Shown here piece after piece: positions 1 to 7,876 of a stretch of 64,000 bases of DNA (the stretch's first letter is position 1; each line of letters begins with the position of its first letter). The stretch spans positions 201,434 through 265,433 of the forward strand of contig NZ_KQ948431.1 of NCBI RefSeq assembly GCF_001514065.1, in the 5' to 3' direction. The DNA is from Streptomyces antibioticus (lineage in GTDB: Bacteria > Actinomycetota > Actinomycetes > Streptomycetales > Streptomycetaceae). The notes under the pieces are model-generated. The model was given only the letters and a program-made list of their open reading frames with translations, was not told the DNA's origin and ran no database searches. The position numbers and the translations under genes were made by a program.

Positions 1-813
1 GAGGCGGGGCACGGCATCGCTGACACCGTCGAGCTCACCGGCCGCGATCGCCGTGTACGTCGACACCCACGCGTCGAGCTGCCAGGGTGGGGCGCCGTAG
101 GAGGCGCGGGAGGCGTAGGCCTCCTCGACCGTCTCGGGGTGATAGGTGACCGTGCGTCCCCGGACCTCGGTGAGGATCTTCGCCGCCTCCGCCAGCGACA
201 CGGCCTCCGGGCCGGTGAGGTCGTACACGGCACCGGCGTGGTCGTCCGGCCGGGCCAGGACCGCCGCGGCGGCCTCCGCGATGTCGTCCTGGGCGACGAA
301 CGCCGCCCGCCCCTGACCGGCCGGGCCCCGGATGACCCCGTCCTCGCCCGCCAGATGCGGGACGAAGTCGGCGTAGATGTTGTCCCGCAGGAAGGTGTAC
401 GCCAGCCCGGTCGTGCGGATGTGCTCCTCGGTGTGGAAGTGGTCGCGGGCCAGGGTGAACGTGGCGTCGGGGGCCGCGCCGAAGAAGGAGACGTAGACCA
501 GGTGCCGTACCCCGGCCTCGGCGGCGGCGTCCACGAACGTCTTGTGCTCGGCGAGCCGGTCCGCGCTCTCGGACGCCGAGACCATGAACACGGTGGCGAC
601 GCCGTCGAGAGCGCGCACGACCGCCTCGTGATCGCCGTACTCGGCCCGGACCGCGACGGCACCGGGAAGGGCGGGCGCCCGGTCCGGGCTGCGCACCAGG
701 AGCCGCTGGGCCGTACCCCGCTCGGCCAGGAGGCGGGCGAGACGCCCACCGAGGCGACCGGTGGCGCCGGTGACGACGACTGGCTGGTCCGGCGTGGGGG
801 TCATGGGTGACAT
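1..813 (-). CDS. NmrA-like NAD(P)-binding reductase (partial at window edge)
   Basis: The protein opens with a Rossmann dinucleotide-binding loop, VVVTGATGRLGG (about residues 11-22). It then has the NmrA/atypical SDR pattern of LLVRSPDR, a conserved YVSFFGA stretch and LRDNIYADF. Such proteins bind NAD(P)H and act either as quinone/aldehyde reductases or as redox sensors; I cannot tell which. The reading frame stays open to base 1, so the C-terminus lies outside; 271 residues are visible against a usual 280-290. I chose the ATG at 813 because a GAGGGA ribosome site precedes it; an in-frame ATG at 804 has none. It lies 80 bases downstream of the TIR-NB-ARC gene on the same strand, and nothing shows that it belongs to that system. 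Confidence 0.85.
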   Translation of the reverse strand, partial: MSPMTPTPDQPVVVTGATGRLGGRLARLLAERGTAQRLLVRSPDRAPALPGAVAVRAEYGDHEAVVRALDGVATVFMVSASESADRLAEHKTFVDAAAEAGVRHLVYVSFFGAAPDATFTLARDHFHTEEHIRTTGLAYTFLRDNIYADFVPHLAGEDGVIRGPAGQGRAAFVAQDDIAEAAAAVLARPDDHAGAVYDLTGPEAVSLAEAAKILTEVRGRTVTYHPETVEEAYASRASYGAPPWQLDAWVSTYTAIAAGELDGVSDAVPRL

Positions 814-893
814 CACGTCCCTCGGTGAGCGCTTTCAGGGGTTCGCCCGCAACTTACTCCCTGGAACACATCAAGGCCGGGATTGGGTGGTCA

Positions 894-3800
894 TCAGGGC
901 AGGGGGTTGAAGCTGGCTGTCGGTGCCAGGAGCGCGTGGACCTCGTCCCTCCGGTCCGTTGCCATGAACACCGAGACGAGGGCCTTTTTGGTGCTGACCG
1001 TGCTGGGGTGATCGGCGCCCAGCGCACGTTCACAGCGTGCCAGCGTTTGCTTGAGCAACACCTCGGCGTCCTCATGGAGTTGGAGGCGATACAGCGTGAC
1101 GCCCAGATGGTGGGCGGAGGCGATCGTCGCGGGATGATCCTCCCCCAGCGCTCGCCGGCGCAGGCCGAGGACCTCCTCGTGCAGGCGGCGCGCCTCGTCG
1201 AGGTCACCGAGGCCTCGAAGGGAGTTGGCCAGGCTGCCGGCGGTGGTGAGGGTGTCGAGGTGATGCACGCCGAGCACGCGGCGGCGGCGTTCCAGAGTGT
1301 CCTCCAGGAGCCGACGCGCCTCGGGCTGCTTTCCGAGGCCCCGTAGCGCGTTGGCGAGACTGTTGGCGGAGGTGAGGGTGTCCGGGTGCTCCTCGCCCAG
1401 CACGCGTCGGCGGCGACGGAGCGTGTCGTTGAGGAGTCGCCGTGCCTTGGCGTACTGCCCCAGTGCGATCAGGGTGTTGGCCAGGTCGTGGGTGGAGGTG
1501 AGGGTGTCGGGGTGGTCCTCGCCCAGGATGCGGACGCGCTCTTGGCGGACCCGCTCATGGAGCTGCCGTCCCTCCTCGCAGGCGCCGGACATCGTCGTCG
1601 CCCGGGCCAGATACGCGGCCCACGTGAGGGCAATGGGGTGATCCGCTTCGAGGGACTCCACACAGCGGGCGTGGAATGCGGCGCACACATCAACGGCCTC
1701 CTGCGCCTGGCCGGAGCGCAACAGGTAGCGGACGGAGTTGATGAGTGGCTCGGGCCGGGCAAGGAACTCGGCCACGTCCGCCGCCGGACTTGCTGTCAGA
1801 TGGGGTTGGCACACCGCCCACCCGGCCCAGGATGCCGGGTCGTCAGGGTCTCCTGGGCCTCCCGGGTCGACCCCCGCCAGGACGGCGGCGACGCGGGAGC
1901 GCAGCATCGTGGCCTCCGTCTTGGTCGTACGGTGGCGGAGGAACCGCCTGGTCAGTTCGTGGATCCGGATGAGTTCACCGTCGACGCGGGCCAGACCCCG
2001 GCGTTCGAGAGTCCTCACTTGGGCGGACGGAGCCTCGAGCCAGGCGAGTGGGATCGGCTTGGCCGCGAAGTAGGCGGTGAGCTGGAGGAGTTCCGCGGCC
2101 TCCGGGTGTTCGATTGCCAGCCTGCTGACCAGGGTCTCCAGCGTGCGGACGAGGGTTTCCGGGCTGCGAGCGGACGATCCCTGCTTCATCAGGGGAGTTG
2201 CGTTCTTCCGGACCAGCGCGAGGTACTGCCGACCGGGCATGCCCTCGATGAGGACCTGGGCTGCTTGAGAGAGCGCCAGCGGGAGATCGCCGAGGGTGTC
2301 CGCGATCGCGCTCGCCTGGCTGTCGGTGAGGTCGGGGACCACGTACTTCAGGCAGCGGCACGAGTCCGCGCGAGGCAGGACATCCACGGCGCTGCCGCCG
2401 CCCAGGTCCTGCCATGCCGGGTTACGGGAGGTGATCAGTACGTGCCCGCCTCCGAACGGGACCCAGCCGTCCAGAAGCTCGGGATCGTTGGCGTTGTCCA
2501 GGACGATGAGCCACCGTTCCCGCGTGCGCAGATGGTGTAGCCCGGCCAGAGCGGCGGTCTCGATGTCGGCATCCGGGGGGACGGGGGCCATCAGCCGGTG
2601 GGCCAACTCGGCGAACTGCTGAGGCATGCGACCGCGTTGTGCATCGATCCACCAGACGATCTCGTACTGGCTGGCGAATCGGTACACGTACTCCGAAGCG
2701 ATCTCGGTCTTGCCGACTCCGACGATGCCGTGTAGAGCATGCGTCCGGCCAACACGCCCGTGAGCAAGGTTCTCGCGTACCTCGCGAAGCAACTCCTCGC
2801 GTCCGGCGAAGTGGAGGTTGCGTGGCCGTCCCTTCCTCCAGACCCGGGGTGTGCCGTCGGGAAATGCAGGTTGCGAAGGGGTGGTTGGCGCGGCGAAGAC
2901 ACGGTCCACAAGACCCTCGACAGCTGTCAACACCGCGGCGACAGCGGCCCCTTCGTCGAGAACGTGCAGCGAGGCGCGTACCTGTCGCTGCAGAGCCTCG
3001 GAAAGGCCGAAAACATCCTCGACCATCACAGAAGCGAAGCGGCTCCCTTGGGCCAACATCCCTTCCGCCTCCGCGTCGTTCCACCGGCGCCGGCGAAAAT
3101 AGGCCCGCGAGAACAACGCCAAGACCGCATGTCCGCCCCGGAACAACGCACTCATCCGCTCGACGAGATCTTCTCGCGCCCCCGGGTCCCACAGGTCGAG
3201 CCGGACCGCGTACCCGGCCCCCTCCAGCTGTCGGCCCACCCACTCCGCCCAGGCCCCATCCGCCCCGGCATGACTGATGACCAGCATCGGCGTCGAGTCG
3301 GCCTCCACCGTCTCCGAGGAGCCGCCCATACGCGCCACATCCGTGCGCGAGGCAGTGGCGATCGCCTCCCCGTCGACCCGCACCACTGGGCCCCGCCCCG
3401 CCGCGCCGGTCACCGCCCCCTTGACGCTGCGAGGACTGCCGAACCGTGGCTTCAGATACGCCGTGACCTCGGCCCGGACGAGCTTCCGCACCGCCTCCAC
3501 ATCGTCACGGAACTGCGCCCCCAGCAGGGCCTCGCGCACCTCCGGCTGGAACTCGAACGTCAACAGGCCGCCCGTGTGGGCCTCTTCGGGCTCGACCACG
3601 CGACGGAGAATGCCCCCGAGGAAGACCTCGGCCAGATCCCCGCGCGACGACTCGCGCAGCAACGCGCGCTGGATGAGGCGGGCCATGGGCACGGTCAGCG
3701 TGGAGCGCGCCGACAGCAGGCCCGCCAGTCGCCAGGCCGCCGGAGACGACGAGGCACGGAAGCGGCGGATCGTGTCCTGTGCGGTCGCCGGGGCCCGTCT

Positions 3801-4916
3801 GGTGACGAGGCGTGAGGAGGGACCGGCGGGAACCCCGGGCAGGAGCAACGCCGATGACCTGGCCCACCGCCCACTGCCCGCCGTCATCTCCGCCCAGCCC
3901 CGCAGGGCGCCTGGTTCCAGTTCGACCACCGGGACCGGAACCCCCACCGGGACGACCGCGGCAGGCGCATGCTCCGGATTAGCCACCTGCCACTGGGAGT
4001 TGGGCAGTCCCAACCGGGGGATGTGCACCATGGTCGGACTCGGCGCCATGCCGACCCGGTTCCAGAGCGCGGCCGGCAGCAGATGGACCACGGCCACCTG
4101 GGAGTGCCGGGCCCAGTCGGTCAGCAGCCGGTGTGCCGCGCCGGACCGCCACATCGCCCCCACCGTGTCGCTGAGCACGAGGATCAGCTGGTCGCCCGCC
4201 GGGTCGACGACCTCGCGGGGATGCCGTGCCGGACGGTCCGCGGCAGGATGAGGCCGCAACCCCACCGCGGCCCCGTCGGGGGAGGGGAGCAGGTTCCAGC
4301 GGCGGATGTCACGGAAGGCGCCGAGGCGCACCACGTCATGCTGCACCTCGTGGACCTCGTCCCGCCACAGGCTCATGGAGGGACCGCAGTCGACCACGAG
4401 CGCCAGGCTCAGCCAGCGCGTCGGCGCGGGGCGCAGGACGGGCAGCAGGATGTGCTCGTCGACCAGCCGGTTGACGGTTGCCTCCTCGTCCAGTTCGAAG
4501 ACCGTCCGGGATGCGACCTTACGGGTGAGCGGCTTCAACGCCCGTGCCAGCGCGAGGGTGTTCGGCAGAGAGGCGGCGGCCGGGACGGCGAGGGCGGTAC
4601 CGGTCGGGGCCTCGCCGGGGGGCTCCGGCACGTTCGTCGGGAGATGGATGTCGAGGGCGGGTTCGTCGTCGGGTGAGGGGGCCTCTTGCCGGTTCCGGTG
4701 CGGCTCGGCGCTGTGTGGCTCCGGTTGCGGCGGCTGCTCGGGCACCGGCAGCGGCGGCGACGGAGGATGCGCGTCAGTGGGCGTGTCGGCCCGCACCGGC
4801 GCCCTGCGGTCCCGTGTGAGCACCCGCTGCGCCAGCCACAGGATGTCCGCGAGCTCCTCGGGCGTGGGATCGTCCACCCCGCCCCGGGCCAGCAGCGGCA
4901 GGAGGTCCGAGATCAC
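894..4916 (-). CDS. SAV_2336/vWA-like - TIR - NB-ARC - TPR fusion protein
   Basis: The protein is about 1340 residues. Residues 1-35 resemble the SAV_2336 N-terminal domain, followed by a Pro-rich linker (about 40-115). A vWA-like domain spans about 168-345 with a MIDAS-like D176-x-G-x-S180 and the strand LILVLSD. A TIR domain lies at about 543-672 (LVISHAGAD, then W612-N-D-A-E616, where a catalytic Glu could sit). NB-ARC covers about 700-890, with P-loop GIVGVGKTE 730-738, Walker B LIVLDNA 803-809, the TSRN sensor and a GDLPLAL motif. About five 42-residue TPRs of kinesin-light-chain type (consensus LGEDHPDTLTS) fill about 1090-1330. The GTG at 4916 overlaps the MoxR stop as GTGA, so the frame's upstream extension is a shadow. 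By family logic it senses through TPRs, is switched by NB-ARC and acts through TIR (NAD depletion or signalling), with vWA linking it to MoxR. Function is inferred. Confidence 0.88.
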   Translation of the reverse strand: MISDLLPLLARGGVDDPTPEELADILWLAQRVLTRDRRAPVRADTPTDAHPPSPPLPVPEQPPQPEPHSAEPHRNRQEAPSPDDEPALDIHLPTNVPEPPGEAPTGTALAVPAAASLPNTLALARALKPLTRKVASRTVFELDEEATVNRLVDEHILLPVLRPAPTRWLSLALVVDCGPSMSLWRDEVHEVQHDVVRLGAFRDIRRWNLLPSPDGAAVGLRPHPAADRPARHPREVVDPAGDQLILVLSDTVGAMWRSGAAHRLLTDWARHSQVAVVHLLPAALWNRVGMAPSPTMVHIPRLGLPNSQWQVANPEHAPAAVVPVGVPVPVVELEPGALRGWAEMTAGSGRWARSSALLLPGVPAGPSSRLVTRRAPATAQDTIRRFRASSSPAAWRLAGLLSARSTLTVPMARLIQRALLRESSRGDLAEVFLGGILRRVVEPEEAHTGGLLTFEFQPEVREALLGAQFRDDVEAVRKLVRAEVTAYLKPRFGSPRSVKGAVTGAAGRGPVVRVDGEAIATASRTDVARMGGSSETVEADSTPMLVISHAGADGAWAEWVGRQLEGAGYAVRLDLWDPGAREDLVERMSALFRGGHAVLALFSRAYFRRRRWNDAEAEGMLAQGSRFASVMVEDVFGLSEALQRQVRASLHVLDEGAAVAAVLTAVEGLVDRVFAAPTTPSQPAFPDGTPRVWRKGRPRNLHFAGREELLREVRENLAHGRVGRTHALHGIVGVGKTEIASEYVYRFASQYEIVWWIDAQRGRMPQQFAELAHRLMAPVPPDADIETAALAGLHHLRTRERWLIVLDNANDPELLDGWVPFGGGHVLITSRNPAWQDLGGGSAVDVLPRADSCRCLKYVVPDLTDSQASAIADTLGDLPLALSQAAQVLIEGMPGRQYLALVRKNATPLMKQGSSARSPETLVRTLETLVSRLAIEHPEAAELLQLTAYFAAKPIPLAWLEAPSAQVRTLERRGLARVDGELIRIHELTRRFLRHRTTKTEATMLRSRVAAVLAGVDPGGPGDPDDPASWAGWAVCQPHLTASPAADVAEFLARPEPLINSVRYLLRSGQAQEAVDVCAAFHARCVESLEADHPIALTWAAYLARATTMSGACEEGRQLHERVRQERVRILGEDHPDTLTSTHDLANTLIALGQYAKARRLLNDTLRRRRRVLGEEHPDTLTSANSLANALRGLGKQPEARRLLEDTLERRRRVLGVHHLDTLTTAGSLANSLRGLGDLDEARRLHEEVLGLRRRALGEDHPATIASAHHLGVTLYRLQLHEDAEVLLKQTLARCERALGADHPSTVSTKKALVSVFMATDRRDEVHALLAPTASFNPLP

Positions 4917-5932
4917 CGGGCGTCCGGACCGCTCAACCGGTGCATGGTCGCCTCGGCCAGGTCGGCGAGGTCCTCCGGCGCAGTCCAGGCGCCCGCCAGC
5001 CGCAGCTGGACCGCGTTGAGGAGCTGGTCGGTGGCCAGCTCTCCGGTGCTGCGCCGGGCGAGGAACGTCTCGATGACACCTCCTGGCGCACGTGCCGCGT
5101 CGGCGGCTTCCCGGCCGAGGCGCTGGGCCAGGATGCGATGCAGCTTCTCCTCGTTCGGCAGGGGCAGATTGAGCCGGATGCACCTGCGGAGAAACGCGGG
5201 CGGGAACTCCCGTTCCCCGTTGCTGGTCAGGACGACCACGGGGAAGGCGCGACAGCGCACCCGGCCGCCGGTGATCCATGCCGTGCCCGACTGGTCCTCC
5301 GTACCGACGGAGACCCGCGGGGCCGTCTCGGACATCCGGACCAGCTCGGGGATGTCGAAGCGTCCCTCGTCCAGAACGGTCAGCAGGTCGCCCGGCAGGT
5401 CGATGTCGCCCTTGTCGATCTCGTCGATGAGCAGGACCCTGGGGCGTTCGGCGGGCAGGAAGGCGGTGCCGAGCGGGCCGAGTTGGAGGTAGCGGCCGAT
5501 GGTGTCGCGAGGCTCGGCGTCGGGCGCCGGCTGTTCCAGGCGTCGTAGGTTGGCGTCCTCCAGCCGTCGTAGGGCGTCGTACCGGTACAGGCCGTCCCGC
5601 AGTGTGGTGCGGCTGGTGACGGGCCAGCGCAGCACCGGACCGAGGCCGAGGTCCTCCGCGATGCTGTAGGCGAGAGTGGACTTGCCGACGCCGGGGACGC
5701 CGGTGACGAGCAGCGGGCGGCGCAGGTGGAGTGCGGTGTTGACGAGGTCGATCTCGGAGTCGTCGGCGATGTAGCCGCGGCCGTGCTTCCGGTCCGAGGG
5801 GGACAGATCAGGCACCACGTGGTCCGTGTCGATCTCGCCGTCGAAGACGCGCCAGGGCGGCTTGTCCGCGGCGAGCCGGTCGAGCCGGTCGGCGGCCGGG
5901 CCGTCCCCCTTGTAGATCCACCAGCCGTTCAC
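4913..5932 (-). CDS. MoxR-family AAA+ ATPase
   Basis: A 339-residue AAA+ ATPase. Walker A is GVPGVGKS (78-85), Walker B is LLIDEID (167-173), sensor 1 is the Asn in VVLTSNGERE (about 238), and an arginine pair in FLRRC (about 249-250) is a likely finger. The N-terminal WWIYKG segment recalls MoxR proteins that accompany vWA partners in actinobacteria. MoxR ATPases remodel or assemble partner proteins, typically with a vWA protein, and the next gene encodes one. The GTG at 5932 has GGAGGT just upstream and fits the usual N-terminus. An ATG at 5974, overlapping the upstream stop as TGATG, is in frame but lacks a ribosome site. The 3' end overlaps the TIR fusion gene by four bases, implying co-translation. 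Confidence 0.92.
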   Translation of the reverse strand: MNGWWIYKGDGPAADRLDRLAADKPPWRVFDGEIDTDHVVPDLSPSDRKHGRGYIADDSEIDLVNTALHLRRPLLVTGVPGVGKSTLAYSIAEDLGLGPVLRWPVTSRTTLRDGLYRYDALRRLEDANLRRLEQPAPDAEPRDTIGRYLQLGPLGTAFLPAERPRVLLIDEIDKGDIDLPGDLLTVLDEGRFDIPELVRMSETAPRVSVGTEDQSGTAWITGGRVRCRAFPVVVLTSNGEREFPPAFLRRCIRLNLPLPNEEKLHRILAQRLGREAADAARAPGGVIETFLARRSTGELATDQLLNAVQLRLAGAWTAPEDLADLAEATMHRLSGPDAR

Positions 5933-5973
5933 GGCACCTCCGGTCGTGGGTGATCCCGCTGCGGGGAAGGGCA

Positions 5974-7665
5974 TCAGAGGAAAGCGGAGTCGGTGAGGAG
6001 GGCGGCCTCGACCGGGTGATGAGGGTCGTCGTACAGCAGCACCACCCCGGGATCGACGCCCTTGCGCAGTGTCTTCACCGCCCGCGGCAGTTCGCTGACG
6101 TTCTTCACACGACGCAGGTTCTCCAGCCCGGGTGCCCCCGCGGGCGCGGCGTGCCCGACGCGGCGCCACAGGACGACCGGCATCCCGAAGTGCAGCGCCG
6201 CGCGCCAGACCCGCTCGGCGTCGCGCGCGGCGATGGCCACACAGGCCGGGTGGGCGGAGTCCTCCCAGGCGTCGAGATGCCGCTCCAGGTCGCCGAGTTC
6301 CTCCTCGCCGACCCAGAAGACCGCCTCCTCGTCCTGGAAATGCGTCTGGTTCAGCCAGGTCCAGCGGGTCCACCACAGATGGGCGAAGTCCGCGAGCTCC
6401 CGGGCATTGGGGCAGCGGACCACCACCTCGTACCGCTCGCCGAGACGCCACGGCCGGTAGAGGCCCAGGTGGCACAGCCACTGGTCGAAGTCGGTGTCCA
6501 GCAGGGTTTCGGTGACGGCGAATTCGATGCGGCGCAGCTTCGGTGGCTGACCGCAGTCGGTCCCCCGGCGGCGCAGTGCCTCCGCCTTGGCGGTGAAGGT
6601 GCGCAGACATTCCTCGACCAGTTCGCGGGCGCCGGCCAGGGAGACGCGGAGGCGTTCGGTCGCGGTCTCCGGCGGTTGGACACGCTTCCAGTCCGCCGCG
6701 TCGCGTGCCGACCGGAGCAGGATCTCCGCGAAGACCCGGTCATGGTCCTGCGGGTCCTGGTCGAGTCGCACCACCATCGTGACCTCGAACGTGTTGATCT
6801 CCGGAGGCGGTGGAGGCTCGGGCAGTCCGAGCCGGTGCCGCACCTCATGGACCCAGGAGGCGAGCGCGAAGCCGCGTCTTCGGCTCTCCCCGCCCTGGCC
6901 CGCGCTGAATCCGGACGCCAGCGCGTGCGTGAACATCAGCACCTTCGGCAGCGCGGCATCGGCCTGCTCGCGCTCGTCCAGGTCCAGGGCCCAGCCGTAG
7001 AGGTCCCCGACGGGCATCGAGAACGGCGCGGCGACCCAGCCCGGCTCGCCCGGCCTGCCGAAGGAACAGCGATAGGCCTTTTCCGCCCAGTCGCCCGGAG
7101 TGACACCGTGCAGCAGCTCCTTGAGCCTGGCCCAGGCCGGCGCGTCGAGGCTTGTCGGAGTGCGTGGCGGTACCGGGCCGCCCTTTCCTTGCAGCGCCTG
7201 TAACAACAGCAGGGAGAGATGGTCCGGTCCGCGCACCTTCTGGAGCGTGAGGCCGCTCGCGCGCAGCCGTTTACGGAACGCCTCCTGACGTTCCGCGCGA
7301 ACGTCGTTGATCGCCACGGGCGGCAGCCCCAGGTCCTGGTCGTCCGACAGCAGGAACACCAGGCGCTCCAGGCCCAGCTCGGTCGCTTCCTCGAACTCCA
7401 GCTCGGTGTAGGACAGATGCTCCAGATCGCGGACCGGTGAGCCGTAGCGGAAACCGATGATGCCGACGTAGACATCGGCCGTGCCGACCTGTTCCCGGCA
7501 GTAGTCGGCGGGTTTGTCGTCCCGGGCGGTGAAGTACGCCATGTCCACGGGCACATGACCGGCGCGGTGCACCGCGTCGACGGCAGCGTCGACGAACGAC
7601 AGGCCGACCGGAAACTTCCGCAACTCGGAGGTATGGCTGAGGAACACCCGCCGTGGAACGGTCAC
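5974..7665 (-). CDS. DUF4062 protein with VMAP-C-like C-terminus
   Basis: A 563-residue protein. Residues about 5-115 match DUF4062, a TIR-like Rossmannoid domain found in NTPase-linked conflict proteins: it starts VFLSHTSELR and continues ADVYVGIIGFRYGS and LSYTELEFEEA. Residues about 290-545 are rich in Trp and Arg, with a segment running from GMPVVLWRRVGH to VVLLYDDPHHPVEAALLTDSAFL. This resembles the C-terminal module of vWA-MoxR-associated proteins (VMAP-C). It is the first gene of the unit, starting with a GTG behind a GGGGTGGG stretch, with MoxR 41 bases downstream. I infer it is the adaptor or effector-associated member of the ternary system. The VMAP-C assignment rests on motif memory and needs a profile search. 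Confidence 0.78.
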   Translation of the reverse strand: MTVPRRVFLSHTSELRKFPVGLSFVDAAVDAVHRAGHVPVDMAYFTARDDKPADYCREQVGTADVYVGIIGFRYGSPVRDLEHLSYTELEFEEATELGLERLVFLLSDDQDLGLPPVAINDVRAERQEAFRKRLRASGLTLQKVRGPDHLSLLLLQALQGKGGPVPPRTPTSLDAPAWARLKELLHGVTPGDWAEKAYRCSFGRPGEPGWVAAPFSMPVGDLYGWALDLDEREQADAALPKVLMFTHALASGFSAGQGGESRRRGFALASWVHEVRHRLGLPEPPPPPEINTFEVTMVVRLDQDPQDHDRVFAEILLRSARDAADWKRVQPPETATERLRVSLAGARELVEECLRTFTAKAEALRRRGTDCGQPPKLRRIEFAVTETLLDTDFDQWLCHLGLYRPWRLGERYEVVVRCPNARELADFAHLWWTRWTWLNQTHFQDEEAVFWVGEEELGDLERHLDAWEDSAHPACVAIAARDAERVWRAALHFGMPVVLWRRVGHAAPAGAPGLENLRRVKNVSELPRAVKTLRKGVDPGVVLLYDDPHHPVEAALLTDSAFL

Positions 7666-7876
7666 GCACCCACCCCGTAAGAACGCACTGCCTGGACAGC
7701 CCTGCTCACCAGATTAGTCAGCGGCGGGGCCGGGCGTGTGCCGGACGTACCGGTGCTGCCGTATCAGGTCAAGCGTCCCGGACTCTTGACTCGCTACCCC
7801 TCAGTAGCCATCCTCGACCCACAGATTGCGCCGGTCATGACAAAACCGCATGGCCGCCGACCGAGGGACGTGGGTC

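Noticed and set aside
4917..5279. 121 extra N-terminal residues on the TIR-NB-ARC protein
   Set aside because: They are an out-of-frame reading of the MoxR gene. The GTGA junction at 4913-4916 and the SAV_2336-like start fix the real beginning.
894..7665. FxSxx-COOH peptide system
   Set aside because: TIR/NB-ARC/TPR proteins accompany such systems, but I find no radical SAM protein and no small precursor ending in FxSxx nearby.
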